Shown piece by piece: positions 53,175-60,701 of a DNA stretch of 64,000 nucleotides. The stretch is from the NCBI GenBank assembly GCA_030841035.1, contig JAVEDI010000033.1, positions 1 through 64,000 on the forward strand, given 5' to 3'. Position 1 is the stretch's first letter. Each line of letters begins with the position of its first letter. The DNA is from Actinomycetota bacterium. GTDB lineage: Bacteria; Actinomycetota; Actinomycetes; JACCUZ01. The notes beneath the pieces are model-generated. The model saw only the letters and a program-made list of their open reading frames with translations, ran no database searches and was not told the DNA's origin. Both the position numbers and the translations under genes were made by a program.

Positions 53175-54842
53175 ATGCCCCCCGCATCACGCCGGACCTC
53201 CGCCCACAAGGGCCAAGGTCAGTGGGCGCTCGGCCATCTGGAGCCGCTGACGCCCAACGAGCGTGTCAAGAAGGACGACGACGGGCTCAACGTGCGTGCG
53301 CGCGTCGAGAACATCTACTCCAAGGCCGGCTTCGCCTCGATCGACCCCGCTGACCTGCGCGGCCGGCTGCGCTGGTGGGGCCTGTACACCCAGCGCAGGC
53401 CCGGCATCGACGGCGGCAAGACCGCCATCCTGGAGCCGCACGAGCTCGACGACGAGTTCTTCATGCTCCGGGTGCGCATCGACGGCGGCCAGCTGTCCAC
53501 CGAACAGCTGCGGGTCGTGGCCGAGATCGCACAGGAGTTCGCCCGCGACACCGCCGACGTCACCGACCGGCAGAACGTCCAGCTGCACTGGATCCGCATC
53601 GAGGACGTCCCCGAGATCTGGCGGCGCCTGGAGGCCGTCGGACTGTCCACGACGGAGGCCTGCGGGGACACACCCCGGGTCATCCTGGGCTCCCCCGTCG
53701 CGGGCATCGCCGCCGACGAGATCATCGACGGCACCGGGGCGATCGAGGCGATCGAGGAGCGGTACATCGGCTCCAAGGAGTTCTCCAACCTGCCCCGCAA
53801 GTTCAAGACAGCCATCAGCGGCTCACCGCTGCAGGACGTCGCCCACGAGGTCAACGACGTCTCGTTCATCGGCGTCGTGCACCCCCAGCACGGCGCGGGC
53901 TTCGACGTCTGGGTCGGCGGTGGCCTCTCGACCAACCCGATGCTCGCCCAGCGGCTCGGCGTCTTCGCCACGATCGATGAGATCCCCGACATCTGGGCCG
54001 GCATCGTCGGCGTCTTCCGCGACTACGGCTACCGCCGGCTGCGGACCCGGGCCCGCATCAAGTTCCTCGTCGCCGACTGGGGCGCCGAGGAGTTCCGCCG
54101 GGTCCTCGAGGAGGAGTACGTCGGCCGCCGGCTCACCGACGGACCGGCGCCGCCCGTCCCCTACGGCCCGAGCGACCACATCGGCGTACACCGCCAGAAG
54201 GACGGCCGTTACTACGTCGGCCTCGCGCCCACCGCCGGGCGGGTGTCGGGCACGATCCTCGCGCGGCTCGCCGACATCGCCGAGCAGCACGGCTCGCGGC
54301 GGGTGCGCACGACTCCACACCAGAAGCTGCTGGTGCTCGACGTACCCGCCGACCGGGTCGACTCCTTGGTCGCCGCCGCCGACACGCTCGGCCTGCGGGC
54401 CCGCCCGACGACGTTCCGGCGCAACACGATGGCCTGCACCGGCATCGAGTTCTGCAAGCTGGCGATCGTCGAGACGAAGGCTCGCGCCACCAAGATCATC
54501 GACGAGCTGGAGCGACGGCTGCCCGACTTCGACGAGCCGCTGACCGTCAACGTCAACGGCTGCCCCAACTCCTGCGCACGGGTCCAGGTCGCCGACATCG
54601 GCCTCAAGGGCCAGCTGGTCATGGACGCCGACCGCAACCAGGTCGAGGGTTTCCAGGTCCACCTCGGCGGCGGCCTCGGCCTGGACGCCGGGTTCGGGCG
54701 CAAGCTGCGGGGTCACAAGGTCACCGCCGACGAGGTGCCCGACTACATCGAGCGCGTCGTGCGCAACTTCGCCGAACAGCGGCACACGGGTGAGCGGTTC
54801 GCCCAGTGGGTCGCCCGAGCAGACGAGGAGGCACTCCTGTGA
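53175..54842 (+). CDS. sirA: Ferredoxin-dependent assimilatory sulfite (nitrite) reductase
   Basis: About 555 aa with two nitrite/sulfite reductase repeats: residues ~60-330 (ferredoxin-like half, RRPGIDGGKTAILEPHELDD, then DVTDRQNVQLHWIRIED) and ~335-550. The sirohaem/[4Fe-4S] ligands are in TMACTGIEFCKLAIVE and NGCPNSCARVQ (four Cys). It reduces sulfite to sulfide with six electrons from ferredoxin. The nitrite reductase NirA is very similar, but cysX/cysH downstream favour sulfite. ATG 53175 has GGAAGAG upstream. Confidence 0.93.
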   Translation: MPPASRRTSAHKGQGQWALGHLEPLTPNERVKKDDDGLNVRARVENIYSKAGFASIDPADLRGRLRWWGLYTQRRPGIDGGKTAILEPHELDDEFFMLRVRIDGGQLSTEQLRVVAEIAQEFARDTADVTDRQNVQLHWIRIEDVPEIWRRLEAVGLSTTEACGDTPRVILGSPVAGIAADEIIDGTGAIEAIEERYIGSKEFSNLPRKFKTAISGSPLQDVAHEVNDVSFIGVVHPQHGAGFDVWVGGGLSTNPMLAQRLGVFATIDEIPDIWAGIVGVFRDYGYRRLRTRARIKFLVADWGAEEFRRVLEEEYVGRRLTDGPAPPVPYGPSDHIGVHRQKDGRYYVGLAPTAGRVSGTILARLADIAEQHGSRRVRTTPHQKLLVLDVPADRVDSLVAAADTLGLRARPTTFRRNTMACTGIEFCKLAIVETKARATKIIDELERRLPDFDEPLTVNVNGCPNSCARVQVADIGLKGQLVMDADRNQVEGFQVHLGGGLGLDAGFGRKLRGHKVTADEVPDYIERVVRNFAEQRHTGERFAQWVARADEEALL

Positions 54843-55000
54843 GCGAGCAACGTGCGGTGCCCTTCTACTGCCCGTTCTGCGGCGACGAGGACCTGCGTCC
54901 CCATGAGGACCAGCACGGCGCCTGGCACTGCCGGTCGTGCGCGCGGGTCTTCTCCCTCAAGCTCGTCGGTCTGCAGCTCGGCTCAGGAGCGACCCGATGA
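54839..55000 (+). CDS. cysX: Small zinc-ribbon/ferredoxin-like protein CysX
   Basis: 53 aa with two CxxC motifs (Cys11/14 in YCPFCGDED and Cys31/34 in HCRSCARVF), a knuckle pair able to bind Zn or an Fe-S cluster. Corynebacterium glutamicum has an equivalent small gene cysX between cysI and cysH, proposed as an electron carrier for sulfite reductase. GTG 54839 overlaps the sirA stop (GTGA) and its stop overlaps cysH by 4 bp, so it is an integral operon member. Confidence 0.85.
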   Translation: MSEQRAVPFYCPFCGDEDLRPHEDQHGAWHCRSCARVFSLKLVGLQLGSGATR

Positions 55001-55755
55001 CCGCCGAGCTGCTCAGCCTGGTGCCTTTCGAGGTACGCGAGCCGGTGAGCCTCGCCGAGCACCGTCAGGCCCTCGCCCGCCGTGCCGCGTGGCGGCTCGA
55101 GGACGCGCCCGCCGAGGTCGTCATCCGTTGGGCCGCCCGCACCTTCGGCGCGCGCCTCGCGCTGACCTCGTCGATGTCCGACGCGGTGGTCATCGACCTG
55201 TTCGCCAAGCACGCACCCGGCACCGACGTGGTCTTCCTCGACACCGGTTACCACTTCCCCGAGACGATCGGCATGCGCGACGCCGTCGCCGCGACCTACC
55301 GCGGCCGCATCAACGTCGTGACCGTGCAGCCCGAGCAGACGGTCGCGCAGCAGGACGCCACCCACGGCCGCGACCTGTTCGCGACCAACCCTGACGGCTG
55401 CTGCGCGCTGCGCAAGGTCGCGCCGCTGGATGCGGCACTGGCGCCGTACGACGCCTGGGCCAGCGGCCTGCGCCGCGACGAGTCGTTCGCCCGCTCGATC
55501 ACGCCCGTCGTCGACTGGGACAAGCGCAACGGCAAGGTGAAGATCAACCCGATCGCGCGCTGGACCCAGGACAAGGTCGACGCCTACATCGAGAAGAACA
55601 ACGTGCTCGTCAACACGCTGCTGATGGACGGCTACGCCTCGATCGGCTGCTTCCCGTGCACCCGGCGGGTCTCCGACGGCGAGGGCACCCGCGACGGCCG
55701 ATGGGCCGGCACGGGCAAGTCCGAGTGCGGCATCCACCTGGTCTCCTCGAGCTGA
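54997..55755 (+). CDS. cysH: Adenylylsulfate (APS) reductase
   Basis: About 252 aa. The PAPS-reductase fold is shown by LTSSMSDAVVIDLFAKHAPG, VFLDTGYHFPET and INPIARWTQDKVDAYI. Cys pairs in DGCCALRKVAPL and IGCFPCTRRV are the [4Fe-4S] ligands that mark APS rather than PAPS reductases, and the catalytic Cys is in KSECGIHL at the C-terminus. It makes sulfite for SirA. No ATP sulfurylase (CysDN) is encoded in the window. Confidence 0.94.
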   Translation: MTAELLSLVPFEVREPVSLAEHRQALARRAAWRLEDAPAEVVIRWAARTFGARLALTSSMSDAVVIDLFAKHAPGTDVVFLDTGYHFPETIGMRDAVAATYRGRINVVTVQPEQTVAQQDATHGRDLFATNPDGCCALRKVAPLDAALAPYDAWASGLRRDESFARSITPVVDWDKRNGKVKINPIARWTQDKVDAYIEKNNVLVNTLLMDGYASIGCFPCTRRVSDGEGTRDGRWAGTGKSECGIHLVSSS

Positions 55756-56951
55756 TGGGCGAGCCCACCTACCCCATCACCCTCGACGTCGCCGGCCGGC
55801 GCGTCGTCGTCGTCGGTGGTGGGCCGGTGGCGGCGCGACGGGCGCGGGCGCTGGTCGCCGCCCGGGCCGCCGTGCACGTCGTGGCGCCTGCGGTGTGTGA
55901 GGACCTGGCCGAGCTGGTGCGAGAAGGTGCGCTCGGCTGGGAGCCGCGCGACTACGTGACCGGTGACCTGTCCGGCGCCTGGCTGGTGCACACCGCGACC
56001 GGTGACCGAGCGACCGACGACGTGGTGGCCGCCGATGCGGAGGCCGAGCGGGTCTGGTGCGTGCGGGCCGACCACGCGGCGCGATCGGCGGCCTGGATGC
56101 CGGCGGTGAGCCGGAGCGGGACGGTGACGGTCGCAGTGACCGCCGGCGGTGACCCGCGCCGCGCCACCACCCTGCGCGACGCGATCGCGCTCGCCCTGGA
56201 CACCGGCTCCCTGCCGGTGCGCCACCACCGGGCGACGACCGGCAGCGTGGCGCTGGTGGGCGGCGGGCCGGGCGACCCGGGCCTGATCACCACCCGGGGT
56301 CGGCGGCTGCTGGCCGAGGCCGACGTGGTGCTGGCGGACCGGCTGGCTCCCCGCGAGCTGCTGGAGGAGCTCGACCCGGCGGTCGTGATCGTCGACGTCG
56401 GCAAGACACCGGGGCACCACCCGCTTCCCCAGGAGGAGATCAACCGGCTGCTGGTGTCGCACGCGCAGCAGGGCCGGCGCGTCGTGCGGCTCAAGGGCGG
56501 CGACCCCTTCCTGCTGGGTCGCGGCGGCGAGGAGGCGCTGGCCTGTCTCGCGGCGGGTGTGCCCGTCGAGGTCGTGCCGGGCGTCACCAGCGCGGTCGCC
56601 GTACCGGCGGCAGCCGGGATCCCCGTCACGCACCGCGGACTTGCCAAGCAGGTGACGATCGTCTCCGGTCACGAGGGCCTCGACTGGCCGTCGCTGGCGG
56701 CGGTCGAGGGCACCCTGGTGCTGCTGATGGGCGTGAGCACGCTCGGCGAGGCGACCGCCGCTCTGACCGCGTGCGGCAAGCCCGCCGACACGCCGGCGGC
56801 CGTGGTCGAGTCGGGCTGCACCGACCGGCAGCGCACGACGACCGGCACGCTCGCCACCATCGCCGGGCTGGCCCGGGCCCGTGGTGTCCGCCCCCCGGCG
56901 GTGGTCGTCATCGGCGACGTGGTCGCCTTGCACACGGCCCTCTCGTCGTGA
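55755..56951 (+). CDS. cysG: Sirohaem synthase: precorrin-2 dehydrogenase/uroporphyrinogen-III methyltransferase
   Basis: About 398 aa fusion. Residues ~1-150 are a CysG-N-like NAD-dependent dehydrogenase (RRVVVVGGGPVAARRARALV). Residues ~155-395 are the SAM-dependent methyltransferase (ALVGGGPGDPGLITTRGRRL; RLKGGDPFLLGRGGEE; VPGVTSAVAVPAAAGIPVTH). It makes sirohydrochlorin for SirA; iron insertion probably falls to the next gene. ATG 55755 shares a base with the cysH stop. Confidence 0.94.
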   Translation: MGEPTYPITLDVAGRRVVVVGGGPVAARRARALVAARAAVHVVAPAVCEDLAELVREGALGWEPRDYVTGDLSGAWLVHTATGDRATDDVVAADAEAERVWCVRADHAARSAAWMPAVSRSGTVTVAVTAGGDPRRATTLRDAIALALDTGSLPVRHHRATTGSVALVGGGPGDPGLITTRGRRLLAEADVVLADRLAPRELLEELDPAVVIVDVGKTPGHHPLPQEEINRLLVSHAQQGRRVVRLKGGDPFLLGRGGEEALACLAAGVPVEVVPGVTSAVAVPAAAGIPVTHRGLAKQVTIVSGHEGLDWPSLAAVEGTLVLLMGVSTLGEATAALTACGKPADTPAAVVESGCTDRQRTTTGTLATIAGLARARGVRPPAVVVIGDVVALHTALSS

Positions 56952-57673
56952 CGGCGACCCTGCTGGCCGTCGCCCACGGAAGCCGCGACCCGGCGGCGCG
57001 CGAGACGCTGGAGGCACTCCTCGCCGAGGTCCACCGCCAGCGCCCGCAGCTCGAGGTGGGCGCCGCCTACCTCGACCATGCCGAGCCGACCGTCGCGCAG
57101 GCACTGGGGGCCCTCGGCGGCCCGGCTGTCGTGGTACCGCTGCTGCTGAGCGCCGCCTTCCACACCGACGTCGACCTGCCCGCCCGGCTGGCGGCCTCGC
57201 CGGTGCCCGTGACCCAGGCGGCAGCGCTCGGGCCGCACCCTCGGCTGCTGCGGGCGCTGGAGCGGCGACTGGCCCAGGTCGGTGTGGCCGTCGGGGACCC
57301 GGAGGTCGGCGTCGTGCTCGCTGCCGCCGGCTCGAGCAGCGCCGGGGCCCTCGCCACGGTGGCCGCCCTCGCGCGGGACTGGTCGGCTGCGTGGTGGTGC
57401 GACGTCGTGGCCGCCTACGCGTCGTCGGCCGCACCGACCCCGGCGGAGGCCGTCGCCGCGCTGCGCCGGCGCGGCGTACGGCGGGTCGCGGTGGCCAGCT
57501 ACCTGCTCTGCCCCGGGGTCTTCGCCGATGCCCTGCACGACAGCGGTGCCGACGTCGTCAGCGCCCCGCTCGGCGCCGCCCCCGAGGTGGCCGCCGTGAT
57601 CCTCGAACGGTACGACGACGCGGTCCGGGCCCTGCCCGCGGCGGCCCGTGACCTGTCGGGCTCCCGACCGTAA
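56948..57673 (+). CDS. sirB: Sirohydrochlorin ferrochelatase (SirB/CbiX type)
   Basis: About 241 aa, two repeats of the class II chelatase fold. Metal-binding His residues are in AVAHGSRDPAARET and SAAFHTDVDLPARL. It inserts Fe2+ into sirohydrochlorin, completing sirohaem for SirA. GTG 56948 overlaps the cysG stop by 4 bp. Last gene of the sulfur operon. Co2+ chelation is an alternative, but no cobalamin genes are near. Confidence 0.9.
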   Translation: MTATLLAVAHGSRDPAARETLEALLAEVHRQRPQLEVGAAYLDHAEPTVAQALGALGGPAVVVPLLLSAAFHTDVDLPARLAASPVPVTQAAALGPHPRLLRALERRLAQVGVAVGDPEVGVVLAAAGSSSAGALATVAALARDWSAAWWCDVVAAYASSAAPTPAEAVAALRRRGVRRVAVASYLLCPGVFADALHDSGADVVSAPLGAAPEVAAVILERYDDAVRALPAAARDLSGSRP

Positions 57674-57710
57674 AGCCCGGCCAGCCGGACTGACGCGAGG
57701 ACGGCGCGGC

Positions 57711-57716
57711 TAGCCT
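57711..57716 (+). promoter_or_regulatory. Probable -10 element of glyA
   Basis: TAGCCT lies 41 bp before the glyA ATG in the short gap after sirB. The -35 is not clear (GGACTG at 57687-57692 gives 18 bp spacing). No glycine riboswitch structure is apparent in the short leader. Confidence 0.35.
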
Positions 57717-57756
57717 GGGCGGCGACCGACGTACGCGGCCCCTCCCCGGAGACGAC

Positions 57757-59031
57757 ATGCCTGAGCACGCACAGCCCGCCGACCCCGACCTGCACACCGC
57801 CGACCCGGAGATAGCCGGCCTGGTCGAGGCGGAGCGCACGCGCCAGCGCGACACGGTGCGGCTGATCGCCTCGGAGAACTACGCGTCGGCAGCCGTGCTC
57901 CAGGCGACGGGCACGGTGCTGACGAACAAGTACTCCGAGGGCTACCCCGGCAAGCGCTACTACGAGGGCCAGCAGGTCATCGACCAGGTCGAGGCGCTGG
58001 CCATCGAGCGGGCCAAGGCGCTGTTCGGTGTCGCGCACGCCAACGTGCAGCCCTACTCCGGGTCGCCGGCCAACCTCGCCGTCTACCTGGCGTTCCTCGC
58101 GCCCGGCGAGACCGTGATGGGCATGGCGCTGCCGGCCGGCGGTCACCTCACGCACGGCTGGAGCGTCTCGGCGACCGGCAGGTGGTTCCGCCCGGTGCGC
58201 TACGGCGTGCGCAAGGAGACGGGCCGGGTGGACATGGACGAGGTGCGCGACCTGGCACGGGCCGAGCAGCCGAAGATCATCTTCTGCGGCGGCACGGCCA
58301 TCCCGCGCACCATCGACTTTCCGGCGTTCGCCGAGATCGCGCGCGAGGTCGGCGCCGTGCTGGTGGCCGACATCGCGCACATCGCCGGCCTGGTGGCCGG
58401 TGGCGCCCACCCCTCACCTGTCGGGCACGCCGACGTCATCACGACGACGACCCACAAGACGCTGCGCGGCCCGCGTGGTGCGATGATCATGAGCACTGAG
58501 GAGCACGCCCGGGCGCTGGACAAGGCGGTGTTCCCCGGCCTGCAGGGCGGACCGCACAACCACACGACCGCAGCGATCGCCGTCGCCCTCAAGGAGGCGT
58601 CGACCGACGGGTTCCGCGCCTACGCGCACGCGGTCGTGGACAACGCGAAGGCGCTCGCCGAGGGACTGATCTCACGCGGGTTCGACCTGGTGTCCGGGGG
58701 CACCGACAACCACCTGCTGCTCGTCGACCTCGAGAACAAGTCGCTGCCCGGCAAGCAGGCCGCCAAGGCACTCGACCGCGCCGGCATCGAGCTCAACTAC
58801 AACACCGTGCCGTTCGACCCGCGCAAGCCATTCGACCCGTCGGGCGTACGCCTCGGCACCCCTGCCGTCACGTCGCGCGGAATGGGCACGGCCGACATGG
58901 ACCGGATCGCCGGCTGGATCGACCAGGTCATCGAGGCCGAGAAGGCCGGCGACGAGGCGGGCGTCGAGAAGGTCGCCGCCGAGGTGCACGAGTTCGCGCG
59001 CGCCTTCCCCATGCCGGGGCTGCACGCCTGA
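57757..59031 (+). CDS. glyA: Serine hydroxymethyltransferase
   Basis: 424 aa PLP enzyme interconverting serine plus tetrahydrofolate with glycine plus methylene-tetrahydrofolate. Conserved blocks are LIASENYASAAVLQATGTVL, TNKYSEGYPGKRYYEGQQVI, PYSGSPANLAVYLAFLAPGE, the PLP-Lys motif TTTTHKTLRGPRGAMI and ELNYNTVPFDPRKPF. Complete, single gene behind its own promoter. The sequence from its stop to that of the convergent synthetase gene can form a TGACCG/CGGTCA stem. Confidence 0.95.
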   Translation: MPEHAQPADPDLHTADPEIAGLVEAERTRQRDTVRLIASENYASAAVLQATGTVLTNKYSEGYPGKRYYEGQQVIDQVEALAIERAKALFGVAHANVQPYSGSPANLAVYLAFLAPGETVMGMALPAGGHLTHGWSVSATGRWFRPVRYGVRKETGRVDMDEVRDLARAEQPKIIFCGGTAIPRTIDFPAFAEIAREVGAVLVADIAHIAGLVAGGAHPSPVGHADVITTTTHKTLRGPRGAMIMSTEEHARALDKAVFPGLQGGPHNHTTAAIAVALKEASTDGFRAYAHAVVDNAKALAEGLISRGFDLVSGGTDNHLLLVDLENKSLPGKQAAKALDRAGIELNYNTVPFDPRKPFDPSGVRLGTPAVTSRGMGTADMDRIAGWIDQVIEAEKAGDEAGVEKVAAEVHEFARAFPMPGLHA

Positions 59032-59054
59032 CCGGTGACGCGTCGGTCCGGCGG

Positions 59055-60356
59055 TCACGGGGAGAGGCGCTGCAGGTCGCGGGGGAAGAGGGTCACTTCC
59101 CGGACGTTGGATGCCCCCGTCAGTCGGGCGACCCAGCGCTCCAGCCCGATGGCGAAGCCGCCGTGCGGCGGCATGCCGTGGCGGAACGCCTCGAGGTAGC
59201 CGGCGTACGGCTCCGGCGACTCCCCCCGGGCGGCCAGCGCAGCCAGGTAGTCGGCGTAGCGATGCAGGCGCTGCCCGCCGGTCACCAGCTCCAGCCCGCG
59301 GAAGAGCAGGTCGAAGCTGTTGGAGTACTCGGGGCGCCCCGGCTGGGGGTGGGTGTAGAACGGCCGCTTGGCCATCGGGTAGCCCGTCACCACCACGAAG
59401 TCGCTGCCGTGTTCGCGCCGCGCCCACTCGCCCAGCCACCGCTCGTGCGCGGGCGAGAGGTCGGGTTCGCCCGAGGGGTCGACGCCGGTGCCCTCGGCGA
59501 TCAGCCGCTGGGCGTCGGCGAAGTGCAGCGAAGGCATCTCGGCAGGTACGTCGGGCAGTGGCTCGGCGAGAGCGCGCTCGTAGTCCGCGACGCGCGTGCG
59601 GATCCAGTCCAGCATGCCGGCGACGACGTCGCGCAGCACGACCAACACGTCGCGATGGTCATCGATGAAGCCCAGCTCCGCGTCCAGCGACGTGTAGCTC
59701 GCGAGGTGCCGCGCCGTGTCGTGCGGTTCGGCGCGAAACACCGGGCCGGTCTCGTAGACCCGCTCGAAGACCCCGACCATCATCTGCTTGTAGAACTGGG
59801 GGCTCTGGGCCAGAAATGCCGGGCGCCCGAAGTAGTCGAGGCCGAACACGGTGGCGCCCGACTCGGTGGCCGCGGCCACGATCTTGGGTGTCGTGACCTC
59901 CGTGAACCCGGCCGCGTCGAGCGTGGCCCGGAAGCCGGCAACCGACGCGGCGGCCATCCGGAAGACAGCCGCCCGGGCCGGATGGCGCAGCGTCACAGCC
60001 GCATGGTCGAGCAGCGTCGGAAGGGAGACCGACAGCGCCGGGCGCCACAGCTCGACCGGTGGCGGCTGTGCCGGCCCGAGCACGTCGACCACCGGGTCGA
60101 CCACCTCGACACCGCCCGGGGCCGCAGGGTTGGCGACCGCTGCACCGCGGGCGGTGACGACGGTCTCCTCGGCGAGGCGGCGTACCTGCTCGCGCCGCGT
60201 CGGCTCGCGCAGCACCAGCTGAGCCAGCCCGCTGCGGTCGCGCAGCACCACGAACGTCACCGCGGGCAGCTCGCGGACCCGATGCACCCAGCCGGACAGC
60301 GACACGCCTTCACCGGCATGGTGGCCCAGCTCGCTGGTCAACACGCGCATCGTCAT
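59055..60356 (-). CDS. aspS: Aspartyl-tRNA synthetase, archaeal/non-discriminating type
   Basis: About 433 aa, much shorter than the ~590 aa bacterial AspRS because the bacterial insertion domain is absent. N-terminal OB-fold anticodon domain (SLSGWVHRVRELPAVTFVVL), then the class II core: AQSPQFYKQMMV, motif 2 VFRAEPHDTARHLASYTSLD, and motif 3 GGFAIGLERWVARLTG with REVTLFPRD. Archaeal-type AspRS/AsnRS-like enzymes may charge both tRNA-Asp and tRNA-Asn. ATG 60356 has GGAGG 8 nt upstream, and the leader is a T-box riboswitch. Confidence 0.87.
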   Translation of the reverse strand: MTMRVLTSELGHHAGEGVSLSGWVHRVRELPAVTFVVLRDRSGLAQLVLREPTRREQVRRLAEETVVTARGAAVANPAAPGGVEVVDPVVDVLGPAQPPPVELWRPALSVSLPTLLDHAAVTLRHPARAAVFRMAAASVAGFRATLDAAGFTEVTTPKIVAAATESGATVFGLDYFGRPAFLAQSPQFYKQMMVGVFERVYETGPVFRAEPHDTARHLASYTSLDAELGFIDDHRDVLVVLRDVVAGMLDWIRTRVADYERALAEPLPDVPAEMPSLHFADAQRLIAEGTGVDPSGEPDLSPAHERWLGEWARREHGSDFVVVTGYPMAKRPFYTHPQPGRPEYSNSFDLLFRGLELVTGGQRLHRYADYLAALAARGESPEPYAGYLEAFRHGMPPHGGFAIGLERWVARLTGASNVREVTLFPRDLQRLSP

Positions 60357-60360
60357 GTGG

Positions 60361-60563
60361 TCCGCCTCCGCACCCGCACGTCGTCCTCGACTGACTGGCG
60401 TGTGCGGGCGGAGCAGGCTCCGCGGTGCCACCGCACTTCACCGTGCCCGGCGTGCGCACGGCCTCATGTGGCCCGGTGTCGGGGGCCGGTCGGCGGGTTC
60501 TAGTGAGGGCGGCGTCGCCGCCCCGTTCTTCCCGCTGCTCGGGAGTGTCTGCTCCGTCAACGC
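60361..60563 (-). promoter_or_regulatory. Translational T-box riboswitch controlling aspS
   Basis: The antisequestrator is complete: lower helix GTGCGG 60436-60431 with CCGCAC 60407-60402, the 7-nt T-box bulge TGGCACC 60430-60424, and upper helix GCGGAG 60423-60418 with CTCCGC 60413-60408 closed by a 4-nt loop. Its 3' strand can instead pair with the ribosome site: CCCGCAC 60408-60402 with GTGCGGG 60379-60373, and CTCCG 60413-60409 with CGGAG 60370-60366. That makes it a translational switch. The bulge UGGC matches NCCA with discriminator G73, as in tRNA-Asp and tRNA-Asn. A short upstream hairpin (60523-60507) carries GAC, an Asp codon, at its apex. The rest of 60576-60701 holds nothing else I can assign. 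Confidence 0.85.
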
Positions 60564-60569
60564 GGCGGC

Positions 60570-60575
60570 AGCCTA
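60570..60575 (-). promoter_or_regulatory. -10 element for the T-box-aspS transcript
   Basis: TAGGCT (minus strand) would place the transcript start near 60563 and give a ~207 nt leader. A -35 is not obvious. Confidence 0.4.
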
Positions 60576-60701
60576 GCCCCGCTACCCGGCTGGGCGCCGC
60601 CGGATTTCTGCGCCTGACGCGCCGGCACCGGGGAAGCTCGCTTCGAGCAGCCGGTGGGCCCCGCCGAGAGCTGAACCAACCCGATCCGTGAGAATGGCCC
60701 G

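Noticed and set aside
57674-57756. Glycine riboswitch before glyA
   Set aside because: The gap is only 83 bp and shows no tandem aptamer-like helices.
59029-59057. TGACCG/CGGTCA stem spanning the stop codons of glyA and aspS
   Set aside because: Six base pairs with a 17 nt loop is weak; arises partly from the two stop codons, so not called as a terminator.
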